Positions 27,512 to 36,332 of a stretch of 58,257 nucleotides of DNA are shown here, piece after piece (the first letter of the stretch is position 1; each line of letters begins with the position of its first letter). This stretch comes from JAVBNC01 sp031551765 (GTDB lineage Bacteria > Desulfobacterota > Desulfovibrionia > Desulfovibrionales > Desulfovibrionaceae). Below the pieces are notes generated by a model, which did no database searches, had not been told where the DNA came from, and was given only the letters and a program-made list of their open reading frames with translations. A program made the translations under genes and the position numbers. The DNA is taken from assembly GCA_031551765.1 (NCBI GenBank), contig JAVBNC010000158.1:1-58257 (forward strand). Direction: 5' to 3'.

Positions 27512-27635
27512 AACAGATTAACATTGAAAATGTTCATCTGTTCTGCAAGGATTTGTTTTCAAATCCTTGCCGTGAGATTGGCGTAGCGGGCTCTGTCCGC
27601 CGTTAAGCGACAATCTCAAAGCGAAATTGCTCTAA
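27512..27635 (+). repeat. Three-hairpin dispersed repeat, copy A
   Basis: Three hairpins in a row: AACAGAT (27512) with ATCTGTT (to 27542), with an inner ACATT/AATGT pair; GCAAGGATTTG (27545) with CAAATCCTTGC (to 27570); GAGATTG (27574) with CAATCTC (27611-27617). It ends with GCTCTAA, directly joined to the mfd ribosome site. Shares CCGCCGTTAAGCG and the end block with copies at 34411 and 56903. Confidence 0.75.
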
Positions 27636-27644
27636 GGATTATTT

Positions 27645-30600
27645 GTGGTTTTCGATACCGTAGCACGCGCACTTCTCGGAGGGGGCGGCCGCCAGGTCCG
27701 GGTTATCCGGGCCGGCACCGCCACCAGGGCCCGGCTGGCCGTGCGTCTTTTGGGCGCGGGCCGCAACGTGGCCCTGGTCACCCGCGACGCGGCGGAAACC
27801 AGCCAGTGCCGCGCCCTGATGCGCCTGTTCTCGCCCGAGCTTTCCGCCGTGGAAAGCCCGCTCACCCAGCCCGTGTGGGAGCAGCCGCTGCTTTCCCTGC
27901 CGGAATTCCCGCCCGGCGGCCGGGGCCGCGCCGCCTGGTGCGAGCGCATCGCCGTCCTGTACGCCATGCAGCGCGGCCGTTCGCGCCTGGGCGTGCTGGC
28001 GCCGCTGTCCGCCTTTCTGCCGTTGCTCCCGCCGCTGAATTTTTTTGACGCCCATGAGCTGCGCCTGGTCAAAGGCGCGGACATGGCCCCGGAACTGGTG
28101 CTGGAACAGGCCGTGGAATGGGGTTACACCCGCGTGCCCATGGTTTCCGCGCCGGGGGAAGCGGCCATGCGCGGCGATATCCTGGACCTGTTCTGCCCCG
28201 GCTACGCCAAGCCCCTGCGCCTTGAGTTTTTCGGCGACACCCTGGACGATATCCGCCTTTTTGACACCACCTCGCAGCGTTCCATGGCCGACCTGGCCGA
28301 AATAACCATTCTGCCCGTGGCGCCGGTGCCGACCGCTTCCGAAACTCTGAAAGCCGCGCGGCCGCGCTGGGACAGCCTGGCGGCTTCCTTTGACTTTGAC
28401 GAGGAAGACCGCCGCGCCCTGGAGCGGGCCTTTGAAGCCGGCAGCGGGGAACTCCTGCCCGGCATGGTCTACCCCAACGCCGGAACCCTGGAGCAGTGGC
28501 TGCCGCCCAAGTCCGTCATGCTGCTGCCTGGCGAGCGGGATGTGGCGGAAGGGCTGGAATTTCTTTCCGGCGCCTGGTCGGAACACCTGGAAGAAGTGCA
28601 GGAAAGCATGGGCCTGCGCCAGCCTCATTCTCTGACCTTGCGTTCCCCCGCGCAGATTCAGTCCGACCTGGAACGCCACGACCGCGCCAACTTTGAAGAC
28701 CTGGTCATGGGCCTGGAAAAAAGCGGCGAAGAGCTGCCGGAGCGGTCCATCCATTCGTTCCAGGAACTGTTTCCCGCGCCGGGCGACACGGAACGCCCCT
28801 GGCAGCGCCTGGTGAACGCCATGCGGGAGTGGGGCAAGGGCGCGGACGATACGGCCTGGCAGGTGGTGCTGGCCTTTGCCAACGCCCGCTCCAGGGCCAA
28901 GTTTTTGGCCTTGGCGGAGCAGGACGGCATCAAGCCGCATCTGCGTTACGCGCCGGGCGTCAAAGGGCTGTACGCGCTTATCGCGCCTTTCCGCAGCGGG
29001 GCGCACCTGGTCTGGGATTCCCTGCTGGTGCTTGGCGAAGACGTGCTCCAGCCCAAGACGGAGAGCGCGGCCCGCAAGGCCCCCAGCGGCGCCTTTCGCG
29101 GCCTGGACCGCTACGATGAATTACAGGAAGGCGACTTCCTGGTGCACCGCGACTACGGTATCGGCTGTTTCGGCGGCCTGCACCGCATGCGTCTAGGCGA
29201 GGTGGAGAACGACTTTCTGTTGCTGACCTACGCCGGGGAAGCCAAGCTGTACCTGCCCGTGGATCGGCTGGACGTCATCCAGCGCTACAAAGCCCCGGAC
29301 GGCGCGGAACCGGTGCCGGACAAGCTGGGCGGCACCCAGTGGGCGGCGGGCAAGGACAAGGCCAAGAAGGCCATTGAGAAAATAGCGGAAGACCTGGTGC
29401 ACATGTACGCCTACCGCAAGGTGGCCAAGGGCTTCCACTACCTGCCCGTGAGCGAGATGTACCGGGAATTCGAAGCCACCTTCGGCTTCGAGGAAACGCC
29501 GGACCAGGCCAGGGCCATCCAGGATGTGCTCCAGGACATGGAAAAGCCGGAACCCATGGACCGCCTGGTCTGCGGCGACGTGGGCTTCGGCAAGACGGAG
29601 GTGGCCCTGCGCGCCGCGTTCAGGGCCGTGCTGGAAGGCCGTCAGGTGGCCTTGCTGTGCCCCACCACCGTGCTGGCGGAACAGCACTACCAGACCTTCC
29701 GGGCGCGGCTGGGCGGTTTCCCCGTGCAGGTGGGCATGCTGTCGCGCTTTGTCTCCGCCGCGCGGCAAAAGGAAATTCTGACTTCCGCCGCCAGGGGGCA
29801 GGTGGATATCCTTATAGGCACGCACCGTCTGCTGTCCAAGGACGTGGTCCTGCCCAACCTGGGCCTGCTGGTGCTGGACGAAGAGCAGCGCTTCGGCGTG
29901 CGCCACAAGGAGCGGCTCAAAGACCTGCGCAAGAACGTGGACGTGCTGACCCTGACGGCCACGCCCATTCCCAGAACCCTACAGCTTTCGCTTTCCGGCA
30001 TCCGGGAACTTTCGGTCATCGAAACGGCCCCGCCGGACAGGAAACCCGTGTCCACGGCCATTATCAACCGGGACGAGACCACCCTTAAAGCCATACTTGA
30101 ACGTGAGTTGCAGCGTAAAGGCCAGGTGTTCTGGGTCTACAACCGCGTGCAGGGCCTGGAGCGGGTGGCGGAATTCGTGCGCAAGCTGGTGCCGGAAGCC
30201 AGAATAGGCATGGCCCACGGCCAGATGGCGGAACGGGCCCTGGAAGACACCATGCACAAGTTCTGGCACGGCGAGCTGGACGTGCTGGTGTGCACGGCCA
30301 TCATCGAATCCGGCCTGGATTTTCCCCGGGCCAACACCCTGGTGGTGGACCAGGCCCAGATGTTCGGCCTGGGGCAGCTCTATCAGCTGCGCGGCCGGGT
30401 GGGGCGCTCGGACAGGCAGGCTTTCGCCGTCTTTGTGGTGCCGGACGTGGACCGGCTGGCGGAAACCTCGCGCCAGCGCCTGCGCATCATCCTGGACCTG
30501 GACTACCTGGGAGCGGGCTTCCAGATAGCCATGGAAGACCTGCGTCTGCGCGGGGCCGGGAATATTCTCGGGGAAACGCAAAGCGGCCACATGACCCGCC

Positions 30601-31133
30601 TGGGCCTGGACCTGTTCCTGGAAATGCTGGAAGAGGCCGTGGCCAAACTCAAGGGCGAAGACAGGCAGGAAGAGGTGGCCACGGAACTTTCCCTGGGCAT
30701 CAGCGCGCGTATCCCGGATACCTATATCGGGGACGCGCGCGAGCGGCTCAAGTATTATAAATCCCTGTCTTCCGCGCTGGACGATGCGGCCCGCCGGGAT
30801 ATACAGTTGGAACTGCGCGACCGCTTCGGCCCCTGGCCGGAAGAAGTGGCCAACTTTCTAGCCGTGCTTGATTTTAAACAGTTTTTACGTTCCATAGGCG
30901 TGCAGAAAGCGGATATCCACCCGGACCGCCTGCGCCTGAATTTCGCGGAAAAGCGCATGCGCCTGGACCCGGCCAAGCTGGTGGCCTGGGCCACGCAGCA
31001 GGCCGGGAAAGCCCGTCTGCTGCCTCCGGCCGGGCTAGAGCTTGCCCTGGCCCCCGGCGCGGTTTCCGCCCAGTTGGAAGCGGTGCGCTGCCAGCTGGCC
31101 GCTTTGGAAAACAGGCCGCAGGCCGTTTCATAA
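27645..31133 (+). CDS. mfd: Transcription-repair coupling factor Mfd
   Basis: 1162 residues. N-terminal UvrB-like module (about 1-330), then the CarD-like RNA polymerase interaction domain (about 485-555, ELQEGDFLVHRDYGIGCFGG), the translocase with Walker A GDVGFGKTE near 645 and DEEQ in LVLDEEQRFGV, helicase motifs TATPIPRTL and QLRGRVGRS, and the C-terminal TRCF domain. It removes stalled polymerase at lesions and recruits UvrA. Start is GTG 27645 with AAGGA at 27634-27638, supplied by the boundary of repeat copy A. Confidence 0.96.
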   Translation: MVFDTVARALLGGGGRQVRVIRAGTATRARLAVRLLGAGRNVALVTRDAAETSQCRALMRLFSPELSAVESPLTQPVWEQPLLSLPEFPPGGRGRAAWCERIAVLYAMQRGRSRLGVLAPLSAFLPLLPPLNFFDAHELRLVKGADMAPELVLEQAVEWGYTRVPMVSAPGEAAMRGDILDLFCPGYAKPLRLEFFGDTLDDIRLFDTTSQRSMADLAEITILPVAPVPTASETLKAARPRWDSLAASFDFDEEDRRALERAFEAGSGELLPGMVYPNAGTLEQWLPPKSVMLLPGERDVAEGLEFLSGAWSEHLEEVQESMGLRQPHSLTLRSPAQIQSDLERHDRANFEDLVMGLEKSGEELPERSIHSFQELFPAPGDTERPWQRLVNAMREWGKGADDTAWQVVLAFANARSRAKFLALAEQDGIKPHLRYAPGVKGLYALIAPFRSGAHLVWDSLLVLGEDVLQPKTESAARKAPSGAFRGLDRYDELQEGDFLVHRDYGIGCFGGLHRMRLGEVENDFLLLTYAGEAKLYLPVDRLDVIQRYKAPDGAEPVPDKLGGTQWAAGKDKAKKAIEKIAEDLVHMYAYRKVAKGFHYLPVSEMYREFEATFGFEETPDQARAIQDVLQDMEKPEPMDRLVCGDVGFGKTEVALRAAFRAVLEGRQVALLCPTTVLAEQHYQTFRARLGGFPVQVGMLSRFVSAARQKEILTSAARGQVDILIGTHRLLSKDVVLPNLGLLVLDEEQRFGVRHKERLKDLRKNVDVLTLTATPIPRTLQLSLSGIRELSVIETAPPDRKPVSTAIINRDETTLKAILERELQRKGQVFWVYNRVQGLERVAEFVRKLVPEARIGMAHGQMAERALEDTMHKFWHGELDVLVCTAIIESGLDFPRANTLVVDQAQMFGLGQLYQLRGRVGRSDRQAFAVFVVPDVDRLAETSRQRLRIILDLDYLGAGFQIAMEDLRLRGAGNILGETQSGHMTRLGLDLFLEMLEEAVAKLKGEDRQEEVATELSLGISARIPDTYIGDARERLKYYKSLSSALDDAARRDIQLELRDRFGPWPEEVANFLAVLDFKQFLRSIGVQKADIHPDRLRLNFAEKRMRLDPAKLVAWATQQAGKARLLPPAGLELALAPGAVSAQLEAVRCQLAALENRPQAVS

Positions 31134-31184
31134 ATCCGGCAACAACCCAGGCGGGCCAACCCGCGCAGCCCCACAGGAGGCCCT

Positions 31185-31979
31185 GTGAGCGCCGATACCC
31201 TGCTTATCGTTGAAGACAGCTTTGTCCAGGCCAAGATTATCCGCAAGCAGTTCGAAATCCTGACCCGCTTCAACGTGCTCACGGCCCACAGCATGGCGGA
31301 AGCGGAAGCCTGCCTCACGGACAACGCGGACAGCATTTTCGCCACCGTGGTGGACCTCAATTTGCCGGACGCGCCCAACGGGGAAGCCGTGGACCTGTGC
31401 ATCGCGCACAAAAGCCCGTGTATCGTGCTCACCGCTTCGCTGGACGAGAACCTGCGCCACCGCTTCCTGGAAAAACGCGTGGCCGACTACTTCATGAAAG
31501 GCAGCGTGGAAGAGGTGGAACCGCTGATCACCAGCGTGGAGCGCTTGCACGCCAACCGCAAGGTCAAAGCCCTGGTGGTGGATGATTCCGCCACCCAGCG
31601 GGCCATTGTGAAAAAAATGCTGGCCGTGCAGTGCATCGGCAGCGTGGAAGCCGTGGACGGCCTGAACGCCCTGGAAGTGCTGGCCGCCGACCCGGAAATC
31701 CAACTGGTCATCACCGACTTTCAGATGCCGCGCATGAACGGCATTGAATTGGTGCGGGAAATCCGTTCCAAGCACAAGCTGCACCGCATGGCGGTCATCG
31801 GCCTGTCCTCGGCGGGTTCCGGCCCGCTCACGGCCCAGTTCCTCAAGTACGGCGCCAACGACTTCCTCACCAAGCCCTTTGAGGCCGAGGAATTTTACTG
31901 GCGGGTCAACCAGACCCTCAACCTTCTGGACGTCATGGACGAGCTCAAGGACTGCCGCAGGCGGACGGCCGGGCGGTAG
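31185..31979 (+). CDS. Response regulator with two receiver domains
   Basis: 264 residues consisting of two CheY-like receivers and no output domain. The first (about 4-122) has VEDS and the phosphoacceptor in VVDLNLPD but ends with FMKGS in place of the usual KP; the second (about 126-250) has VVDDS, the acceptor in VITDFQMPRMNG, LSS and LTKPF. Start is GTG 31185, with AGGAGG 8 bases upstream. PleD-like tandem receivers without GGDEF suggest a phosphorelay or adaptor role. No kinase is adjacent; it lies 51 bases after mfd. Confidence 0.88.
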   Translation: MSADTLLIVEDSFVQAKIIRKQFEILTRFNVLTAHSMAEAEACLTDNADSIFATVVDLNLPDAPNGEAVDLCIAHKSPCIVLTASLDENLRHRFLEKRVADYFMKGSVEEVEPLITSVERLHANRKVKALVVDDSATQRAIVKKMLAVQCIGSVEAVDGLNALEVLAADPEIQLVITDFQMPRMNGIELVREIRSKHKLHRMAVIGLSSAGSGPLTAQFLKYGANDFLTKPFEAEEFYWRVNQTLNLLDVMDELKDCRRRTAGR

Positions 31980-31997
31980 GGCATATCGGCGGTAGTG

Positions 31998-32990
31998 ATG
32001 CGGCGGTACGGTATCGGATACAGGTTTCGGGCAACGGTTGCGGTCGTTCTATGTTTGCTTTGCGTTTCCTGCGGCGACGCCCCCGTGCAGGGGGAAGTGG
32101 CACGCATCAACGGCAGGGCGGTCACGCTGGCCCAATTGGAAGCCATGCGCGACGCGGTGGGCGCGGGCGCGGAAGGGTCCTTGCCCCAGACCACGGAACA
32201 GTTGCGCCGCGAATATGGTTTTGCCCTTGCGGAACTGCTCGTCTGCGAACTGGTCAATCAGCAGTTGGAGAAAAAAAAGATCCCGGTGACGCCGGAGGAA
32301 ATCGCGGCGGAAGAAACCCTGATCCGGGGCGACTACCCGGGCAACAGTTTTGAAACCATGCTGCGGGAAGAGGCCATTGACCTGGACCTGTGGCGCTTTC
32401 TGCTGAAAAACCGCCTGGCCGTGCAGAAACTGCGGCGGGAACTCCTACGGCCTTCTATCTCCATCAAGTCGGAAGAGGTGGAAGCTTACTACCACCAGAA
32501 CAACAAAGAGTTCGCCCGTCCCGCCTGGGTGTATTACATTGTTATTTCCGGCACGGACAAGGCCAGCGTGGAAAGCGCGCGGGCGCTGCTGCTGTCCACG
32601 GCGGACCCCTCCCGGGTGCGCAGGGACTTTCCGGATCTTCAGGTGCTGGCCACCCGCATGAGCAGGGACCGCCTGGCCCCGCCCCTGGAGGAGGCCATAG
32701 CCAGGCTCAAGCCTGGCCAGACCACAGCGGTGCGCGCGGCTGCCCAGGATTTCCGCACCATGCTGCTGCTGGACGAAGGCCCGGAAAAGCGCTTGACGCC
32801 CACGGAAGCCTATCCGCTGATAGAAGCCGTGCTTCTGGAACGCAAATTGGACGAGGCGTACGACCAGTGGGCGGACAAGCAGCTTGCCAGGGCCAAGATA
32901 CGCGTGGCCAGGCAGTTTTTGCCCCAGGCCGGGAACAACTCCACTCCCCAGGGCGCTGCAAGCGGTAACGCCACAACGTCGGCCCCCTGA
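31998..32990 (+). CDS. Lipoprotein peptidylprolyl isomerase/SurA-like chaperone
   Basis: 330 residues. A lipoprotein signal peptide ends at LCVSC (Cys25), then a SurA-N-like helical domain (RINGRAVTLAQLEAMRD, about 30-150) and a degenerate parvulin-like region (about 155-265). The C-terminal tail is rich in small residues and N/T/Q. It probably acts as a periplasmic or outer-membrane-anchored chaperone. GTG at 31995 and ATG at 31998 are both possible. With surA downstream it makes a pair of related folding factors interrupted by a dapA-family remnant. Confidence 0.8.
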   Translation: MRRYGIGYRFRATVAVVLCLLCVSCGDAPVQGEVARINGRAVTLAQLEAMRDAVGAGAEGSLPQTTEQLRREYGFALAELLVCELVNQQLEKKKIPVTPEEIAAEETLIRGDYPGNSFETMLREEAIDLDLWRFLLKNRLAVQKLRRELLRPSISIKSEEVEAYYHQNNKEFARPAWVYYIVISGTDKASVESARALLLSTADPSRVRRDFPDLQVLATRMSRDRLAPPLEEAIARLKPGQTTAVRAAAQDFRTMLLLDEGPEKRLTPTEAYPLIEAVLLERKLDEAYDQWADKQLARAKIRVARQFLPQAGNNSTPQGAASGNATTSAP

Positions 32991-33017
32991 CGAACCTTTT
33001 GCGTAAAGGAAGCCCCC

Positions 33018-33286
33018 ATGGCGCTCACTCCGGCAACGCGGGGCGTGTTCCCCATTGCCCCTACCCCCTTTCTGCCCAACGGGGACCTGGACTACGCCTC
33101 GGTGGACAGGCTGATGGATTTTTACCTGTGCTCCATTATCAACGCGCACCTCTCCTGCGCGGCGCGCTGGTCCATGAGACTCAGCGGCCGCCCGCGACCC
33201 GGCTTTCAGACGCGGGCAAGACCGAAGTGGCGTCTCTTCTGGACCGGCTGCTGTGCAAGACCGGCCTGCGCCTCCGGGGTCTCTGA
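33018..33286 (+). pseudogene. Decayed dihydrodipicolinate synthase (DapA)-family gene
   Basis: An intact ribosome site (AAGGAAG) and ATG lead into TRGVFPIAPTPFLPNGDLDY and SVDRLMDFYL, the first 37 residues of a DapA-family lyase. Near 33128 the frame breaks. In the next frame, to the TGA at 33284-33286, the sequence reads like a DapA-family C-terminus (LLRGALVHETQRPPATRLSD, GKTEVASLLDRLL). The roughly 200-residue TIM-barrel core with the catalytic lysine is missing, so this is an internal deletion plus frameshift. A 110-codon ORF from the same start exists but its last two thirds are nonsense. Confidence 0.75.
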
Positions 33287-33413
33287 CACGCCGGACTGCC
33301 ACGGGCTTTTCACGCCTTGCAACTCAAGGGAAAAGAGATTAAAAAAATAAATTCATGCAGCAGGGCGTAACGCATTGTGCCGGCCGCCCGCAGTTTTCCC
33401 AAAGGAGCTTCCC

Positions 33414-34376
33414 TTGGCACCCATTCGCCCGCGCGGCTTTGTGCCGCTTTGTCTGTGCGTTTTGATCCTCTCCGCTTCCTGGAGCGCGTTCGCCGCGCAG
33501 CCGCGTTCCATTGAAGTGAACAAAATAGCCGCCGTGGTGAACGGCGAAATCATCACCCTGCACGAAGTGCGGCGCCAGGCCGGTCCGGAACTGGCGCGCA
33601 TGGGCATTAACCCCAATGACCGCCGCGCTTCCCAGCAGGTGGACGATATTGTGCAGAGAATTCTGGACCTGATGATCAGCGACATTCTGCTGCGCCAGGA
33701 AGCCACCAAGCTGAAAATCACGGCCAGCGACTCGGAAGTGGAAAACGAGCTGCGCAAGCTTATCCAGCGCAACCAGACCACTCCGCAGGAATTCGAAGCC
33801 CGGCTCGTTTCCCAGGGCAGCAGCATGGCGATTCTTAAGGAACGGCTGCGCAACAACATTCTCAGCCAGCGCATCGTGGGCCTGATGATTGCCCGCAAAG
33901 TGGTGGTCACCAAGGACGAAATCTCCAAGTACTTCAGCGAGCATCAAAAGGACTTTACGGCTGAAAAATCCGTGGATGTTTCTCTTATCGTGTTCGCGCC
34001 CACGGCGGACGTGGATACCGCCTACGCGAAAATCAAGGACGGCAGCCTGAAGTTCGAGGATGCCGCCCGGCAGTATTCCATCGGGCCGGAAGCGGCCAAC
34101 GGCGGCAGGCTGGGGAATATCGCCTGGAAAGACCTGGCTTCGTCCATACGCTCTGAAATTTCCCATCTCAGCGACGGGCAGGTGAGCGGCATTTTTCTGC
34201 TGGACCTGAACAAGTCACTTCTGCGTCTGAACGGCTCCTCGCCGGGCAAGCAAATGACCCTGGAAGAGGCCACGCCCGAAATAGAGGGCATTTTGCGCGA
34301 ACCCCGCATGGAAGCGCGTTTTAAGGAATACACTCAGCAACTGCGGAACAAGGCTGTTATCGATATCCGGATCTGA
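33414..34376 (+). CDS. surA: Periplasmic chaperone/peptidylprolyl isomerase SurA
   Basis: 320 residues. A signal peptide (MAPIRPRGFVPLCLCVLILS to about residue 27, cleavage near AFAA) precedes the SurA N-terminal helices (NKIAAVVNGEIITLHEVRRQ) and one parvulin domain (about 195-285, with DAARQYSIGPEAANGGRLG). It helps outer-membrane proteins to fold. Start is TTG 33414: AAAGGAG at 33401-33407 is 6 bases upstream and no ATG fits. Only one parvulin domain is present, unlike the two of E. coli SurA. Confidence 0.85.
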   Translation: MAPIRPRGFVPLCLCVLILSASWSAFAAQPRSIEVNKIAAVVNGEIITLHEVRRQAGPELARMGINPNDRRASQQVDDIVQRILDLMISDILLRQEATKLKITASDSEVENELRKLIQRNQTTPQEFEARLVSQGSSMAILKERLRNNILSQRIVGLMIARKVVVTKDEISKYFSEHQKDFTAEKSVDVSLIVFAPTADVDTAYAKIKDGSLKFEDAARQYSIGPEAANGGRLGNIAWKDLASSIRSEISHLSDGQVSGIFLLDLNKSLLRLNGSSPGKQMTLEEATPEIEGILREPRMEARFKEYTQQLRNKAVIDIRI

Positions 34377-34410
34377 CGCCGCGCCGCCGGCCTGTTGCAC
34401 ACCGACCATT

Positions 34411-34566
34411 AGAGCATTTTGTCATTGAAAATATCTATTCGGATAAAATGCTCTGGCTTTGCGAAACGCAGTGCAGCAAGGCCCGCGGGATTGACGTAGA
34501 CGGGGGTGCGCCCCTGCGAGGCTTTGCCCGCCGTTAAGCGACAATCTCAAAGCGAAAACACTCTAA
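34411..34566 (+). repeat. Three-hairpin dispersed repeat, copy B
   Basis: AGAGCATTTT (34411) with AAAATGCTCT (34445-34454); GGCTTTGC (34455) with GCAAGGCC (to 34483); GGGATTG (34487) with CAATCTC (34542-34548), the last loop enlarged by a GGGG/CCCC hairpin. Ends CTCTAA at 34566. Same order and direction as copy A; fills the gap between surA and the rodZ-like gene. Confidence 0.8.
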
Positions 34567-34586
34567 CCAGACGAGGCTGTACCGAA

Positions 34587-35522
34587 ATGACACCGCAGGA
34601 ATTTGGCGCTCTGATTCGCTCCCGGCGCGAAGAGAAAGGCCTCGGCGTGGAGGAAATCGCCGCGCGGATAAAACTTTCGCCCAGAGCCCTGCGGTCCATG
34701 GAAGAGGGCACTTTTGACGGGCTTCCCCACGCCGTATACGCCAGGGGTTTTGTGCGCTCCTATGCGCTTAGCGCCGGTCTGAGCGAAGAAGAGACGGAGC
34801 AGGGGCTGGCGGCGCTTTTCCCCACATCCTTGCTCGACGAGACCAACCCCCAGCCCGGCCCCATTGACCGCCAACGCAACAGCAAGGACAAGGGCGGGCT
34901 GGAACGCCTGGTCGCGCTACTCACGGTGTTTGTGCTCCTGGCTTTGCCCCTGGCCGGCGGCTGGTTCGTGGTCACGCATTACGGCGATGCCATCATGAAC
35001 CTGGCCAAGCGCACCTTTTCCGCCGCGCAGCCCGGCGCCAAGCTGGAAAGTTCCGCGCCTTCCGTGAACGCTTCGGTTCCCTCCCTTGCTTCCTCCGCGC
35101 AGAGCGCCGCCCTTGAGCGGGACCAGCGCGCAACGCCGCAGACTCTGCCCGTGACCGCCGCCGGGAACGCGTCCGCTCCCGCCGCGGCCAACGCCACGGT
35201 TCCCGTTGCCGCGCCGCAGCGCAACGCCACTGTTCCGGAAGCGCCCCCGGCCGCCGCTCTGGCCGCCGTTCCCAGTGGGGAGAATTCCGTGGTGGTGGAA
35301 GCCAGGTCCGCCTGCTGGGTCAAGGCCACGGCGGACGGCGCGGAAGCGCGCACCGTCACCGTCAAGGCCGGGGAAACTTCCATCTTTCCTTTTAAAAAGA
35401 CCCTGTCCCTTACCTTGGGCAACGTGGCCGGGGTCAAGCTGCACTACAACGGCAAGCCTTTCTCCCTTGGCGCCGCATCGGGCGGCAACGTGAAGACCTA
35501 CACGTTCCCCCCCAGACCCTGA
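34587..35522 (+). CDS. RodZ-like helix-turn-helix membrane protein
   Basis: 311 residues. Cytoplasmic HTH_25 domain (about 5-75: FGALIRSRREEKGLGVEEIA, LPHAVYARGFVRSYA), one membrane span (about 110-130), an Ala/Pro/Ser-rich linker and a C-terminal DUF4115-like beta domain (about 230-311). This is the RodZ layout: a cytoskeletal anchor for MreB in rod-shaped cells, though HTH membrane regulators look the same. ATG 34587 is used, with GAGG 10 bases upstream. It is followed within three bases by recO. Confidence 0.82.
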   Translation: MTPQEFGALIRSRREEKGLGVEEIAARIKLSPRALRSMEEGTFDGLPHAVYARGFVRSYALSAGLSEEETEQGLAALFPTSLLDETNPQPGPIDRQRNSKDKGGLERLVALLTVFVLLALPLAGGWFVVTHYGDAIMNLAKRTFSAAQPGAKLESSAPSVNASVPSLASSAQSAALERDQRATPQTLPVTAAGNASAPAAANATVPVAAPQRNATVPEAPPAAALAAVPSGENSVVVEARSACWVKATADGAEARTVTVKAGETSIFPFKKTLSLTLGNVAGVKLHYNGKPFSLGAASGGNVKTYTFPPRP

Positions 35523-35525
35523 GCC

Positions 35526-36287
35526 ATGGATTTTAGCGACCGGGTTATTATTTTACGCGTGGGCAAGTTTCGGGAGGCGGACCTTTGGGTCCGTTTTTTG
35601 TCGCCCAGCCGAGGCATTTTGTCCGCTTTCGCCTTTGGGGGCGCCCGCAGCCGCCGTCGGTTTTCCGGCTGCCTGGACCTGTTCAACGATGTGCTTTTTT
35701 CCATGAAAAGCACGCGCGGCGGCCTGTACCTGGCCCTGCAGGAAGGCGTGCTCATGAACGGGCCGCGCCGCCTGCGCCAGGATTGGAAACGCCTGGGTCT
35801 GGCCATGAACTGTCTGAAATTTCTGGAAGCCTTTGGGGTCAGCCCGGACGGGGCCGCGCCGGCCCACGCGCTGTTCAGCGATATGCTGCGCGTGCTGGAA
35901 GAGCAGGAAGCGCTGCCGGAACAACTCCCGCTCTGGTTCCGCTTCCGCCTGGCCTCTGACCAGGGCTATGCGCTGGAACTGCACCACTGCGCCCGCTGCG
36001 GCGCGGATTTGCGCGGGTTTTCCTCCGCCACCCTGGCCGTGACGGAAGGCCACCTGCACTGCCCGGACTGCGCGCCGCTGCACAGAGGCGGATTTTCTCT
36101 GGTTCTGCGGCGGGAAACGCTTGACGCGCTGGCCTTTGTGCAGGAAAATCCCTCCTCGCTCTGGCATGCCGGAGCGCCCGCGCAGTTGAGCCCCGCAGGC
36201 CGCAGGGAAAGCGCGCGCATGATAGATTCCTTTATCCAGCGCCATATCGGCCTGTATTGGGATACAAAGAGGTTTTCCAGAACCTGA
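35526..36287 (+). CDS. recO: DNA repair protein RecO
   Basis: 253 residues. N-terminal OB fold (FSDRVIILRVGKFREADLWV, LSPSRGILSAFAFGGARS), a helical middle, and a four-cysteine zinc site (CARC and CPDC around residues 156-186). RecO loads RecA onto SSB-coated gaps with RecR. It follows the rodZ-like gene by three bases and precedes glyQ by 45. Confidence 0.9.
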   Translation: MDFSDRVIILRVGKFREADLWVRFLSPSRGILSAFAFGGARSRRRFSGCLDLFNDVLFSMKSTRGGLYLALQEGVLMNGPRRLRQDWKRLGLAMNCLKFLEAFGVSPDGAAPAHALFSDMLRVLEEQEALPEQLPLWFRFRLASDQGYALELHHCARCGADLRGFSSATLAVTEGHLHCPDCAPLHRGGFSLVLRRETLDALAFVQENPSSLWHAGAPAQLSPAGRRESARMIDSFIQRHIGLYWDTKRFSRT

Positions 36288-36332
36288 GTTTCGCGTCCGG
36301 GGCTTTCCCGGAAGACAGAGTACGGAGCAGCC

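Noticed and set aside
27485..27640. Repeat copy A as a riboswitch controlling mfd
   Set aside because: The same element occurs before unrelated genes and in reverse behind ligA, so ligand-specific control of mfd is unlikely.
33018..33350. A genuine 110-residue protein at this start
   Set aside because: After 37 residues of clear DapA-family sequence the rest is arginine/cysteine-rich nonsense, while the family C-terminus appears in the neighbouring frame.
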